From the NCBI GenBank assembly GCA_017544005.1, contig JAFYEZ010000037.1:1-64000 (forward strand): a stretch of DNA of 64,000 nucleotides. Reading direction: 5' to 3'. The translations under genes were made by a program, and so were the position numbers. The DNA is from Bacteroidales bacterium (GTDB lineage Bacteria; Bacteroidota; Bacteroidia; Bacteroidales; UBA932). The stretch's first letter is position 1; every line of letters starts with the position of its first letter. Below are positions 24,392-33,678 of this stretch, in pieces. The notes under the pieces were generated by a model. It ran no database searches, was not told where the DNA came from, and saw only the letters and a program-made list of their open reading frames with translations.

Positions 24392-25950
24392 AGGTTTTCC
24401 TTGATAAAATCGACCGTTTTGGCGAGACACTCGCCGTTTTTATCCGAACTGCCCACCAATCCGTGGGAGTAATAGGTGTAATATTCTTCCTGCACCGTCT
24501 GGCCAGCGGTGCGGAGGGCATCCGCAAAGAGCGGCGCCTGCAGGAAGAGGACTTGATTGTCGGCGGTACCGTGCAACAGCATACAGGAGACGGCCCGCTC
24601 GGACACCGGAGGAATCAGTTTGACGGGAGAATAGTCGGCAAGCTGCTCCGGATTGCGCTTGTGGAAATACTTTTCAATCCGGTTGACGCCGATTCCCCAG
24701 ACCTTGAGGTGCTCGTCGATGTCATAGGCACCGGACCAGCCCACCAGCACCTTGGCGGCAGGATAGGTCATCGCCAGAATGGCGGAGAGATGGCCACCGG
24801 CCGAATTGCCCACGAAGGCCACGCGGCTCATATCCAGATTATAATCGGTGGCGTGTGCAACCAGCCAGGCCAGGGCGTCACGCAAATCCTGGACGGAGGT
24901 TTCGATATAGGTATCGGTCTGGCCCGCCAGGGAATACTGCACGCTGACGCCCGCCGCGCCCGCATTTTTGGCCATATAGCGGGCCACCTTGAGCAGGGAG
25001 TCGTGGTTCCCCTGCCACCAGCCGCCTCCGTGCGTCAGGAAGACCACCGGTGCGGGTTCAGTGGCACCCACGGCGCGGCAGATATTCATATGAAGCTCGC
25101 GGTCCGTGTAGGTCTTGTAAACAATGGTCTCGTATTCGACATCAGCCACGGCGGAGGAGCCCACCAGCGGTGCGTTTTCCACCGGCTCATAGAGCCCTTC
25201 CGGTTCAACGCCCGCAAGCGCTGCGGCCTGGGAAGCATCCACCATCCAGCTGCCGTCGGGCTGGTGATAGAGGGTCATGCTGTAGCGGTTCTTGGCGGAT
25301 TCGTCGGTACGCATCGGTTCCAGTACCGCAGAAGCATAACCCGAGCGGCCCGATGCATCGGCGGCCATCAGGAGTACCCTGCCTGCAGTAGCATCAACGG
25401 GAGCATAAACCCGCAGCCGGCCGGCATAGGCGCCCTGTGCGGAGATCTCGCTTTTCCAATAGCCCTCCGCTACGGCTTCCACCTTGTTTCCGGCATCGCC
25501 GCCGGTAATGGAATAGGCAACATCGAGGCTTCCGCCCGGGGCCACATAAAGGGTCGTTTTCGCCAGCGTCAGCGCCGGAGAGGCATCGTAGGGCAGCGCC
25601 ACGGTGCTTTGGTCGGAAAGTGTGAAGAGTACTTCGTTCCCCTCGACGGTCACGGAGACAAGGCCTTCCGAATCAGCGCTGCCGGGCAGGACCACCAGGG
25701 GATCCGCCTTGCGGAAGCGGACGGTGAAGCCGATGGCCTGTCCGCCTTCCAGGATCGGTTCGACCCCGGTCACGCGGTCCGTTCCCTGTAAGGTCTCCAG
25801 CGTCGCGCGGATATCCGCCGTCTGTCCCTTCAGCACCTCGTAACGCGCGGTAAGGGCGTCCAGGTCGCTGCGGAGCGCACTGTCGTCGTATCCTTTGCAG
25901 GCCGAGGCCAACAACAGGAGGAGGGACAACACCGTCAGGCACTTTATCAT
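24388..25950 (-). CDS. DUF4988-like lipoprotein carrying an alpha/beta-hydrolase esterase domain
   Basis: The start at 25950 gives an immediate lipoprotein signal (MIKCL..., lipobox A-S-A-C); in-frame ATGs at 25965 and 25986 would overlap the upstream gene. The stalk begins G-Y-D-D-S-A-L-R with a short coiled coil and beta segments to about residue 250. The esterase domain follows, with oxyanion motif H-G-G-G-W, nucleophile Ser383 in G-N-S-A-G-G-H, an acid near H-G-T-A-D-N, and the His in Y-S-H-G. This matches carbohydrate or feruloyl-type esterases of the BD-FAE/HSL group. A surface-anchored deacylase acting before import is likely. Substrate unknown. Confidence 0.85.
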   Translation of the reverse strand: MIKCLTVLSLLLLLASACKGYDDSALRSDLDALTARYEVLKGQTADIRATLETLQGTDRVTGVEPILEGGQAIGFTVRFRKADPLVVLPGSADSEGLVSVTVEGNEVLFTLSDQSTVALPYDASPALTLAKTTLYVAPGGSLDVAYSITGGDAGNKVEAVAEGYWKSEISAQGAYAGRLRVYAPVDATAGRVLLMAADASGRSGYASAVLEPMRTDESAKNRYSMTLYHQPDGSWMVDASQAAALAGVEPEGLYEPVENAPLVGSSAVADVEYETIVYKTYTDRELHMNICRAVGATEPAPVVFLTHGGGWWQGNHDSLLKVARYMAKNAGAAGVSVQYSLAGQTDTYIETSVQDLRDALAWLVAHATDYNLDMSRVAFVGNSAGGHLSAILAMTYPAAKVLVGWSGAYDIDEHLKVWGIGVNRIEKYFHKRNPEQLADYSPVKLIPPVSERAVSCMLLHGTADNQVLFLQAPLFADALRTAGQTVQEEYYTYYSHGLVGSSDKNGECLAKTVDFIKENL

Positions 25951-25954
25951 TCTT

Positions 25955-27931
25955 TTATTCGACATATGTGATATGGTTGTGTTCAAAGAAGAAATACTTG
26001 CCGCTTTCGCACCCTACCACCAGGTTCGGGCCATGCGAGGTATCGCCCAACAGGCAGGGTTCCGGTGCGTTGGAATGGGCGCCGAGATAGAACGACTGGC
26101 CGTCGATCTGAAGTTGTTTCGGAGCGGCGAAGCGCATATTTCCCAGGTTCTCGAAATAGAGGACCTGCATATCGATCTGTTTCTTTTTGAAACGGCGGTA
26201 GGGCAGTCCGTCGTTCGGGGCGGGATAGGAGGAGCGCTTGACGGTACCCACAAAGAGGTCTTCGTCGCCGTCGCCGTCCCAGTCATAGAAACGCAGCTTG
26301 CCCCGGCCCAACTGGCCCAGCCCCTCGCCTGCTCCGTTGTGGCCGGTGATAATGCGGCCGTCGGTCAGCAGAAGCCGGCCGGCATCCTCTACGTGGGTGT
26401 CGTCAAGCCTACGATAGAGATGCAGGGCGTTGGCGTCATCCATGATCAGGAGGTGCAGCACTCCGTCGATGGTGGTAACAGCCGGACGGACCCGCCACGT
26501 GCCATGCAACTCCATTCCGTCGTAACGGATAGTATGCGGCTTCCCCAGACGGGGCTCCGTACGGGTGCCCACGTTGAGCAGCAGCTCATACTTGGCGCGG
26601 GAGCCGGATACGATAACATCCGGCAAGCCGTCCCCGTTCCAGTCGCAAACCGTCGGGCAAAGATAGCCCCAGGCCCCTTCGAAGGGACCCTGGACCACGT
26701 AATAGCCCGGAAGAAGCCGGATGGGCTCACCGTCGGAGGTCAGTTCCACCGACGGGCGGAAATCGGGCTGCAGATTACTGCCGTCATTCTTGAAAAAGAG
26801 CAGTCGGCCTTCCGAATTGCCCGCCACGATGTCCAGCACGCCGTCACCATCCCAATCCACGACATTCGGAACCGTCAGGGAGCCGCCGTAGAGCGGGGCG
26901 CGGCGCTGCCAGACGAGATGATAATCGCCATAGACCGGTCCATCCGCCGAAACCAGCGGATAGATGCGGGGCGCGCACTCGCCGCCGATAAAGAGAGAGG
27001 TAATGCCGCCCCGGCCATCCGGAAGGGACGAGAGCTGGTTGGAATAGGCGCCGTGGTCACGGACCGTACCGTCCGGATTCAGCACCGGAACGGCCGAAAG
27101 CAGCGTCGATATCTTTTTCTGATAAGGGACGAACTTGAGCGCGCCGAGGTTGGATCCCACAATGTAGCCGTCCAGCGTTCCGTCGGCACTGCGCACGGCG
27201 GCAACCCGCGAAGGTCCCTGCACAATCCAGTCCGTCACCTGCGTCACCCTGCCAGCCTGGCGCCAGTCGAGATTGAACTCGAGCCGGAAGAGACGCCCTT
27301 TCGGGAACGTCCCGCGATAGATGCCGGCGCCGTCATAGTAGGAGAGTTTTGTCGCCTTGGAATCCTCCACCGGACGGTAATCCGCCCCGTCGTTGCAGAG
27401 CAGGATGATCTCATAGGTGCGCTTGTCGCGCTTGATGATGTCCATATCCTGCACACGGGAAACCCCTTCGACCGGCGATTTGCAGTAGGGCACGAATGCC
27501 TCGCCGTCCCAGCGGGCCACGCTGAGTTCTTTGGTCGTGGCCAGGGTCACCATCCAGGCATCCTTACCATCCTGGAAGATGCGAAAGCGCGCGTGGAACT
27601 TGTCGCTGCCGTCCCAGGGATTGGCAATCCGGCCGGCTTGGCGATAGACAGGTCCTCCATCGGGCGCCGTACCGTCAGGCACGCCGCGCCAGAGGCCGCG
27701 GTCCTCGCCGATTCCGTTCGGGGAGTAGAGGAAAATGTCCGGCACATCGTCCCGGGTCAGGTAGGCCCAACCCATCGGGCGATGGCTGTAAACCAGCCCG
27801 GACGACCAGGGGGCAAGCCCCTCGGGGCCGCCCGCCATCAGAGGCTGGCCGTTGCGGAGCGGCGGCCCGCCCCACGCAGGCAGAAGCCCCGTGCAGGCAA
27901 ACCAGAGAACAATGGCGAACAATCTTTTCAT
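25955..27931 (-). CDS. exported FG-GAP/VCBS-repeat propeller protein
   Basis: The 658-residue exported protein has a signal ending near A-W-G-G. The N-terminal module (L-R-N-G-Q-P-L-M, E-G-L-A-P-W) matches the paralogue at 13817. FG-GAP loops include D-W-D-G-D-G-V-L-D-I, D-W-N-G-D-G-L-P-D-V and D-W-D-G-D-G-D-E-D-L in the order seen in its two paralogues. The C-terminus ends with G-P-N-L-V-V-G-C-E-S-G-K. No recognised catalytic family. It lies 7 bp downstream of the sialate O-acetylesterase-type gene, so it may act on the same esterified glycan. Confidence 0.85.
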   Translation of the reverse strand: MKRLFAIVLWFACTGLLPAWGGPPLRNGQPLMAGGPEGLAPWSSGLVYSHRPMGWAYLTRDDVPDIFLYSPNGIGEDRGLWRGVPDGTAPDGGPVYRQAGRIANPWDGSDKFHARFRIFQDGKDAWMVTLATTKELSVARWDGEAFVPYCKSPVEGVSRVQDMDIIKRDKRTYEIILLCNDGADYRPVEDSKATKLSYYDGAGIYRGTFPKGRLFRLEFNLDWRQAGRVTQVTDWIVQGPSRVAAVRSADGTLDGYIVGSNLGALKFVPYQKKISTLLSAVPVLNPDGTVRDHGAYSNQLSSLPDGRGGITSLFIGGECAPRIYPLVSADGPVYGDYHLVWQRRAPLYGGSLTVPNVVDWDGDGVLDIVAGNSEGRLLFFKNDGSNLQPDFRPSVELTSDGEPIRLLPGYYVVQGPFEGAWGYLCPTVCDWNGDGLPDVIVSGSRAKYELLLNVGTRTEPRLGKPHTIRYDGMELHGTWRVRPAVTTIDGVLHLLIMDDANALHLYRRLDDTHVEDAGRLLLTDGRIITGHNGAGEGLGQLGRGKLRFYDWDGDGDEDLFVGTVKRSSYPAPNDGLPYRRFKKKQIDMQVLYFENLGNMRFAAPKQLQIDGQSFYLGAHSNAPEPCLLGDTSHGPNLVVGCESGKYFFFEHNHITYVE

Positions 27932-27938
27932 AAGGAGG

Positions 27939-29798
27939 TTATCTCAGTTCAATCTTCGGCGCGATCACCGTGAAGCCCGGGAAGTCGATTCCACGGAGCG
28001 TCACGCTTTCGCCCTTCTTGAAGTTGCGCGACCAGACGACCATCACGCCCGGTTTGGCGGGGTCGTTGGTGGTGTATTGCAGGACTTTGGTAAGATCCGG
28101 CTCCCAGCCGGCGAGCGCCTGGGCGAGCCGGTTGACGTTGCGGGCAAGCAGGAACACCTTTCCGCCCTCGGGCGCGGTAATCGTTACGGTGTGCTCCTCT
28201 TTCGAGAGGCCTTCGTGGGCGGCAAACTGCCAGCCGGAGTATTCCGTGGGAACGTCCACCACCGGATATTTGCGGTTGGTGAAATAGGTTGCCCCCTCGG
28301 TCAGCGTACGGACCTCCGCATTGGCGCAGGAGACGACGATGGCACCCTTCGCCACCGGAGCATCAGCCTTTGCGGCAGACGGGACCGTTTGGCCCTTCTG
28401 TGCGGGGCGGTCGGTGCGGAACGGCAGCAGCGGGTTGCCGGCCACATCGGCCACGTTGCCCGGCTCCAGGCCGAAGGCGTAGCGCACGGCCGTGGGTTTG
28501 CGGACATCGTTGCTCCAGACCACCAGTTTATCGCCCTGGATCATTCCCTGTGCGGGAGAGAAGGTGCCGCCGTCGCCGATTTCGAGGCCGCGGATGGCCC
28601 CGTCACGGCAGACCAGGCCACCTTCGGCATTGTCGAACGAAACGACGATGCGGTTCTTCTTGACCTCCATCGAGGCATATGCCGGTGATTTGTACTTGCC
28701 GACTTCCCGGCCATAGACTTCCGCCAGCGCCCAGGCCGCAAGACGCTCACCCACCGGACGCTTGTACTTGGGATGGATGTCCGTCAGGTCCTCCACCGTA
28801 TCGGAGATGTTCACCATACCGGTTTTGGACACGGTGCGGGCCACCAGTTCCTGCTGTTCGCGCACCAGCGCCCCCTGCGGGTCGGCGCCCTTATAATCCT
28901 TCGGAGCAATCTGTACGAAATAGAACGGTATCTCGCGCCCGAAAGCCTGGCGCCAGTCGCGGATCATCATCGAGAAGTCCCGGGCATAGAAGATAGCGTT
29001 GTTCCGGTTCGACTCGCCCTGGTACCAGATGGCGCCCGCCGCAACAAAGTTTTCCAGCGGGGCAATCATCCCGTTGTAGGCTGCGCCGATATCCCATCCC
29101 TTGCGGGAGGCATAAGGCAGCGTCTTCCACGAGCCCACCAGTTCGGGTTCGCGGGAGAGCGTCTCTTTGCGGATCCACACCTCAACGGGCGTTCCGCCCC
29201 AGGAGGCGTTGACAAGACCCACCGGCTGTCCAAGTTCAGCAGCCAGCTTGCGGCCGAAAAAATACCCCACCGCACTGAACCACCAGGCGTTCGCGGAATC
29301 GCACGGGCTCCAGTGGCCCTCCACGTCCTCCTGAGGATAGGCGGAGGCCTTCTTGGGAACGGTGAAGAGCCGCACGGAAGGGTCTTTCTGGCCAATCACC
29401 CCCCGCGCATCCAGGATGCCGTTAGCCGCCGACCAGTTCATATTGGACTGGCCGGTGCAGAGCCACACCTGGCCGAAGAGAATGTTGCTGACGGTTTTCG
29501 TCACCTTTCGCTTGGTCGTCACGGTGAAACTGTGGGCGTCGAACGATGCCTTCGGCGTGCGGACACGCACTTTCCACAACGTGGAGAAGTCGCTCTTGAC
29601 GATGGCTTTCTCTCCCCAGGAGGTCTCCACCGTCACCTCGGTATTCGGATCGCACCAGCCCCAGAGCGTGACCATATCGTCGGCCTGAAGCACCGCGCCG
29701 TCGCTCAGCAGCGCGGGTAATTTCAAAAATGGCTGAGCCTGGGCCGTGAAGGCCAGCAGCAGGAGAGAGAGGAGAGATATAAACAGCTTTTTTCTCAT
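27939..29798 (-). CDS. sialate O-acetylesterase-type (SASA, SGNH-like) esterase
   Basis: The 619-residue exported protein has a signal ending near A-Q-A-Q. An N-terminal Ig-like domain (about 25-108) precedes the SGNH-type catalytic core. Nucleophile Ser118 lies in G-Q-S-N-M, the W-Y-Q-G-E-S-N block supports the oxyanion hole, and Asp340/His342 sit in D-I-H-P. The C-terminal 180 residues are beta-rich. The family removes O-acetyl groups from sialic acids, but many Bacteroidetes members act on acetylated plant or host glycans, so the sugar is not proven. It is one of three esterases in this array, arguing for a heavily acylated substrate. Confidence 0.92.
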   Translation of the reverse strand: MRKKLFISLLSLLLLAFTAQAQPFLKLPALLSDGAVLQADDMVTLWGWCDPNTEVTVETSWGEKAIVKSDFSTLWKVRVRTPKASFDAHSFTVTTKRKVTKTVSNILFGQVWLCTGQSNMNWSAANGILDARGVIGQKDPSVRLFTVPKKASAYPQEDVEGHWSPCDSANAWWFSAVGYFFGRKLAAELGQPVGLVNASWGGTPVEVWIRKETLSREPELVGSWKTLPYASRKGWDIGAAYNGMIAPLENFVAAGAIWYQGESNRNNAIFYARDFSMMIRDWRQAFGREIPFYFVQIAPKDYKGADPQGALVREQQELVARTVSKTGMVNISDTVEDLTDIHPKYKRPVGERLAAWALAEVYGREVGKYKSPAYASMEVKKNRIVVSFDNAEGGLVCRDGAIRGLEIGDGGTFSPAQGMIQGDKLVVWSNDVRKPTAVRYAFGLEPGNVADVAGNPLLPFRTDRPAQKGQTVPSAAKADAPVAKGAIVVSCANAEVRTLTEGATYFTNRKYPVVDVPTEYSGWQFAAHEGLSKEEHTVTITAPEGGKVFLLARNVNRLAQALAGWEPDLTKVLQYTTNDPAKPGVMVVWSRNFKKGESVTLRGIDFPGFTVIAPKIELR

Positions 29799-29816
29799 TT
29801 CAGTAACAGGTATCGT

Positions 29817-31346
29817 TTATAAGAGGTCGGGTATGGAAGGTGCACCGGAGATAACGGGGGTGTCCACGAAGATGGTGGAGACGGCTCCGCCGCTGCGGAA
29901 GTTCCGTACGCGGAAGAATCCGAAGGCGTTGGAATCGTGGTAACTCAGCGGCAACCCCCGCGCCTCGTCCACCGAGCAGCGGAAGACGGAGATGAGGTCA
30001 TCGCCGTCGAAGCGCCAGTCGATATAGTGGTAGGAGTTGTTGAAGGCGTTGTCGGTGTAGATGCAGGTCCGCTCACGCGTCCAGGTGAGGAGGTTCGTTG
30101 AAGAGAAGAGAACCAGCGAGTTGCGGTTCTGTCCCGGTGAGAGACCGTAGAGGGTACGCGTGTTGGCGTAGAAGGGAGATGCCAGCATCCAGTATTTGCC
30201 GCTGACTGAATCGTAGGCGATGGTGAGCCGCTTCTGCGAGCCCGGCATCGCGAAGGTCCGGTTGAAGGAGATGCGGGTGTCGCTCTCCACGTTGATCAGC
30301 GCCGCGTACTCCTTGTCCGTAGGGGAGTCTATGCGGGCGATGATGGCCAGCGAACCGTCCGCCTTTTTGATGAGGGCGGGCTCTTCCCAGCGCTCGGAGG
30401 TAGATGAAAGCCAGGAAGTATTGTAATACAGTTTGTTGGACATCGTCCACGCAGCCGGATCTTCCAGATCGTCGTTCACGTCGGCCGAGAGGAGGATGAC
30501 GCTCCATCCGTCCTTGCGGTCGCCCATCGCCCGGTAGAGCCGGCCGTTTTTCTCAACGAACGGACTGGAACCACCGTGGTAGCCGTCCACCGTCGTATCT
30601 TTGTCGAAGATGACGCTGTTGGCGCTCCAGGTGTAGCCGCCGTCGGTGGATTTCTGGACGGCAAGGCTGCCCGCCACGTTGTCGCAGCCGAGCATATAGA
30701 GCGAGGAACCCTGCTGCCACACGGCGCAATAGGTCTGGCGCAGGCCGTCGCTGATGCGCGTCCAGGTGGCGCCACGGTCTGTGGACTTATAGACGTATCC
30801 CTTGTTCTTGGAAGCCGTCTGTGATGCCAGGTAGCTTCCGTCGGAGAGGATGTGGATGGCCGGGTTGTTCACGGTCACATCGCGGAGCGTCGCCGCGTAA
30901 TCGATAATCGTGCAGGGCGGTTCCGGGGCATCCACGGTGATGGAGCCGCCGGAGGCGAAGACCATCGTAGACCAGGAGGCGGCGTGCGGGATGGGCATCG
31001 GGGTGGAAGCCGACGCCATCGCAGCCGTGTAGAACCCCTTGTAGCGGTAGAACGTGGTTCCGCCCACCGAGAAGGTTTCACCAGTAGCCGTCCAGGTGGG
31101 ATCTCCGGAGAGATCCGCCGGGGTGGCAATCGTTATCTGGCAGTGGCCAGAGGCCGTCACGGATTCGATTCCGTGTACGTTCCAGTGGCTTGCCGCGTAG
31201 GTAGCTCCGGAAAACTTGGTGCGGTCGGCGGAACTCAGTTCCTCAAATGTCTCCCTGTGTGCTTTGGAACCCAGGGGGAAGACGTACTTGTGCTTTTCTG
31301 ACGTCAACCCCCAGGTTCGAACATCAATGGTAGACCCGTGCATCAC
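29817..31346 (-). CDS. sialidase-like propeller protein lacking a signal peptide (possibly 5'-truncated)
   Basis: The 509-residue product aligns with the 518-residue protein at 10213 from just after that protein's signal peptide (I-D-V-R strand) to the end. It has Asp boxes S-T-D-R-G-A-T-W and S-T-D-G-G-Y-T-W, and the C-terminal Y-H-Y-I-D-W-R-F-D-G-D-D and Y-H-D-S-N. It starts at GTG 31346 or ATG 31343. The frame stays open for 10 more codons upstream (A-P-A-D-L-V), then meets a TAG inside the end of the preceding gene. No signal peptide is encoded, unlike nearly every neighbour in the PUL. It may have lost its 5' end by deletion, be cytoplasmic, or depend on an unseen frameshift. Confidence 0.75.
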   Translation of the reverse strand: MMHGSTIDVRTWGLTSEKHKYVFPLGSKAHRETFEELSSADRTKFSGATYAASHWNVHGIESVTASGHCQITIATPADLSGDPTWTATGETFSVGGTTFYRYKGFYTAAMASASTPMPIPHAASWSTMVFASGGSITVDAPEPPCTIIDYAATLRDVTVNNPAIHILSDGSYLASQTASKNKGYVYKSTDRGATWTRISDGLRQTYCAVWQQGSSLYMLGCDNVAGSLAVQKSTDGGYTWSANSVIFDKDTTVDGYHGGSSPFVEKNGRLYRAMGDRKDGWSVILLSADVNDDLEDPAAWTMSNKLYYNTSWLSSTSERWEEPALIKKADGSLAIIARIDSPTDKEYAALINVESDTRISFNRTFAMPGSQKRLTIAYDSVSGKYWMLASPFYANTRTLYGLSPGQNRNSLVLFSSTNLLTWTRERTCIYTDNAFNNSYHYIDWRFDGDDLISVFRCSVDEARGLPLSYHDSNAFGFFRVRNFRSGGAVSTIFVDTPVISGAPSIPDLL

Positions 31347-31365
31347 CAGGTCTGCCGGAGCGTCA

Positions 31366-33516
31366 TCAAAACCCTTCTATCTTCGCTGCGTAGGTGCTCC
31401 AACCCGCTGCTGCTTTATAATCATCAACAAGAGAGGCCGGAACCAGAATTGTAGGAAGTTCTCCTTCCCAGCCCTCAAACATCAAGTATGAAGCAGTACT
31501 GCCATCAACAACCGCAGTGGTATACGGAATCTTGAGGGAAACCATTGTCATAGTCCTTGTTCCCGAACTGCTGCCAAAAGCGCGACGAATATAGGAAACA
31601 GTCTCCGGCAGTACCACCGTGGTGAATGCCGCGCAGTAACGGAATGCCCGGTCGTCAATTCTGGTAAGTGCCGTGTTGTTGCTGAAATCAGGAACACCTG
31701 CCGGTGTATTGGCAGAAGCCAGCACCCGGCAGTCACTGAACGCATAGTTTCTGATACGGTTTACATCAGGAGGCAGCACAAATCCGTTTGAAGTACCAGT
31801 ATTGGAGAACGTCGTCAGTTTGGTGCAACCATTGAATGCGTGCTGGCCGATATTTGTCAGATTATTGCTCACGCGAATGGTTACAAGACCGCTGCAACCG
31901 AAGAAGGTAGAATCCTGAATATTCTGATAGCCAGCATTATTCATCGTAAAATTTGAAACTTTCTTGCAGTTTGCAAATGCACCCTTGCCGACCGTCGTAA
32001 CCGCACGGAAATTTCGTGAGCCGAAGGTGATATTCTCACAGCCGCTGAATGCATAGTTTCCGATGGAGGTAAGAGCATCTGTGACCGACGAACCGCAAAC
32101 CGGTCCCCGTAGAGCGGCACATCCTTCAAAGACTGCTGCGCCTATGGTCCGAAGGGTCGTCGGCAGGCCGATGGTATCCAACGAAGTACAGTTCTGGAAG
32201 GTATAGTTGTTCAGGGCTGTCAACTGGGTAGATTCAAACCCATATACGTGGGTAAGAGACGTACAGTTGGTAAAACCTGATGCAGAAATCTGGGTGAGTG
32301 TGGAAGGAACGGAAATGGATTCCAGTGCCGAACAGCCATTGAAACAGTTGGAGAAGATGGACGTCAGACCGGAAGGAAGGACTACGGAAGCCAGTGATGA
32401 ACATCCATAGAACGCATAATTGGAGATATGCGTAATGTTGTCCGGAATTTTGACGGAAGTCAGGTTCGTACAATCCTTGAACAGGATCGGGAGCTGATGG
32501 CGGTTGCCTTGGGCTGTGTTGATCAGACCGGTGAAATATTTCAATTCGTCAAACGTATTGATAACGGTGAGGTCTGCACCCCAGAGTGCCGTGACATCTG
32601 CGTTTTTGTCACCACCAACGATTCCCTCAACGGCGTTGTAAGTGACGGCTTCGGCCTCTGCCTTGGAAAGTTCACCGTCGCCATTGGTGTCAAAATGAGC
32701 CACAAGCGCAGCCTTGACCTCGGGATCAGCAAAGACGATGATGTCCGGGGAACCGATGTTGCGGATCTGGGAACGGCCGAGCACCATTTCGTTGGTGGTG
32801 GTCTCCACGCGGTCCACGTCGGAGCTGTTGGTGTAGGTCAGCGTAAAGCCGTTCGTGAAGGTCTGAGGAAGGACGGCGAAGTAATAGGTGCTGCCCTGAA
32901 CGAAGGTTCCGGTCAGTTCAATGGCAGTAGCGGCACCGCCCGTGACGGTATAGGTGGGTTCACCTGCATTGTAGTCGATCTCCACCGTACCGGCCAGCAC
33001 TTCGGAGTTATTACCGGTCAGGGTTACCTTGACGATGTCGGCATCTGCGCCGACAGTGAACTTGATGAGGCCCAGCACGTTTTTGAAGGCAAGAGCGCTG
33101 CCGTCCGAAAGGGCGACGGCGATGTTCAGGTCGTCTGCAAAAGTGCCGGCGACAGCCGTCTGTGCGGCGGGCAGGGTCGTGGTAATGACACCTGCGTCAA
33201 TGGATGCGCCAGTTGCATAAGGATAGAGGGCATACCAGGGACCGGCCGTAGCAAGAGCTGCGGTGAAAGTAGCGGATGCACCGCTGCCGGTCGTAGAGAT
33301 TTCGGTATTGACGGTACCGTCAAAGAGCGAGATGACATCGCCGGCGAGCCATTCAACCTTGTTTCCGGCCACCAGTGCCGTACGGGTCGGGGTATCGAGA
33401 GTCGCCGTCAGGGTAACGGTATTCTTATCCACAGGGGCAACAGGCTCGACTTTGTTGCAAGCGGCAAACTGAACCAATGCGGCTGCCGCAACGAGAATCG
33501 TAAATATCTTTTTCAT
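31366..33516 (-). CDS. fimbrillin-like/EF-hand/BspA leucine-rich-repeat surface lipoprotein
   Basis: The 716-residue lipoprotein has lipobox F-A-A-C. Residues about 25-240 are a fimbrillin-like module (V-E-W-L-A-G-D-V-I-S-L-F-D and a P-Y-A-T-G block). An EF-hand/dockerin-like loop follows (D-T-N-G-D-G-E-L-S-K-A-E, about 265-276). About 330-700 holds BspA-type LRR_5 repeats (F-x-G-C-S/T-x-L, I-x-x-Y-A-F). It ends D-D-Y-K-A-A-A-G-W-S-T-Y-A, a typical BspA C-terminus. Such proteins mediate surface adhesion or protein contacts. The repeat-encoding part reads visibly poorer in G+C than its neighbours, suggesting separate ancestry. It follows two tiny peptide genes by 12 bp. Confidence 0.85.
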   Translation of the reverse strand: MKKIFTILVAAAALVQFAACNKVEPVAPVDKNTVTLTATLDTPTRTALVAGNKVEWLAGDVISLFDGTVNTEISTTGSGASATFTAALATAGPWYALYPYATGASIDAGVITTTLPAAQTAVAGTFADDLNIAVALSDGSALAFKNVLGLIKFTVGADADIVKVTLTGNNSEVLAGTVEIDYNAGEPTYTVTGGAATAIELTGTFVQGSTYYFAVLPQTFTNGFTLTYTNSSDVDRVETTTNEMVLGRSQIRNIGSPDIIVFADPEVKAALVAHFDTNGDGELSKAEAEAVTYNAVEGIVGGDKNADVTALWGADLTVINTFDELKYFTGLINTAQGNRHQLPILFKDCTNLTSVKIPDNITHISNYAFYGCSSLASVVLPSGLTSIFSNCFNGCSALESISVPSTLTQISASGFTNCTSLTHVYGFESTQLTALNNYTFQNCTSLDTIGLPTTLRTIGAAVFEGCAALRGPVCGSSVTDALTSIGNYAFSGCENITFGSRNFRAVTTVGKGAFANCKKVSNFTMNNAGYQNIQDSTFFGCSGLVTIRVSNNLTNIGQHAFNGCTKLTTFSNTGTSNGFVLPPDVNRIRNYAFSDCRVLASANTPAGVPDFSNNTALTRIDDRAFRYCAAFTTVVLPETVSYIRRAFGSSSGTRTMTMVSLKIPYTTAVVDGSTASYLMFEGWEGELPTILVPASLVDDYKAAAGWSTYAAKIEGF

Positions 33517-33528
33517 AAGTCTGCAGAA

Positions 33529-33678
33529 TCAAAAGTTAAAAATGGTTTCTTCAAAGTCTTCGTTACTTGCCGGAGGGATGCTCTGGCACATCACCGATGA
33601 GGGTGATACGTGAAGGATTTTGCATCCAGGAGCCAGATAGGGCTGCGGGAATGCCGGGTTCAAATTGGTTTCTTTCAT
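33529..33678 (-). CDS. 49-residue peptide, paralogue of the preceding short ORF
   Basis: A short ORF (49 codons plus stop) opens with MKETN and contains P-Q-P-Y-L-A-P-G-C near residues 11-19. A second Cys lies at residue 31 and the C-terminal block is F-E-E-T-I-F-N-F. The order P-x-P-Y-x-A-P-x-C, S-S, Cys 12 residues later, then an acidic E-T-I end is shared with the 60-residue peptide just upstream, which argues that both are real. Its ATG overlaps that gene's TGA (ATGA). I recognise no named family; short Bacteroidales peptides of this look occur beside fimbrillin/BspA loci. No signal peptide or membrane span. Function unknown. Confidence 0.65.
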   Translation of the reverse strand: MKETNLNPAFPQPYLAPGCKILHVSPSSVMCQSIPPASNEDFEETIFNF

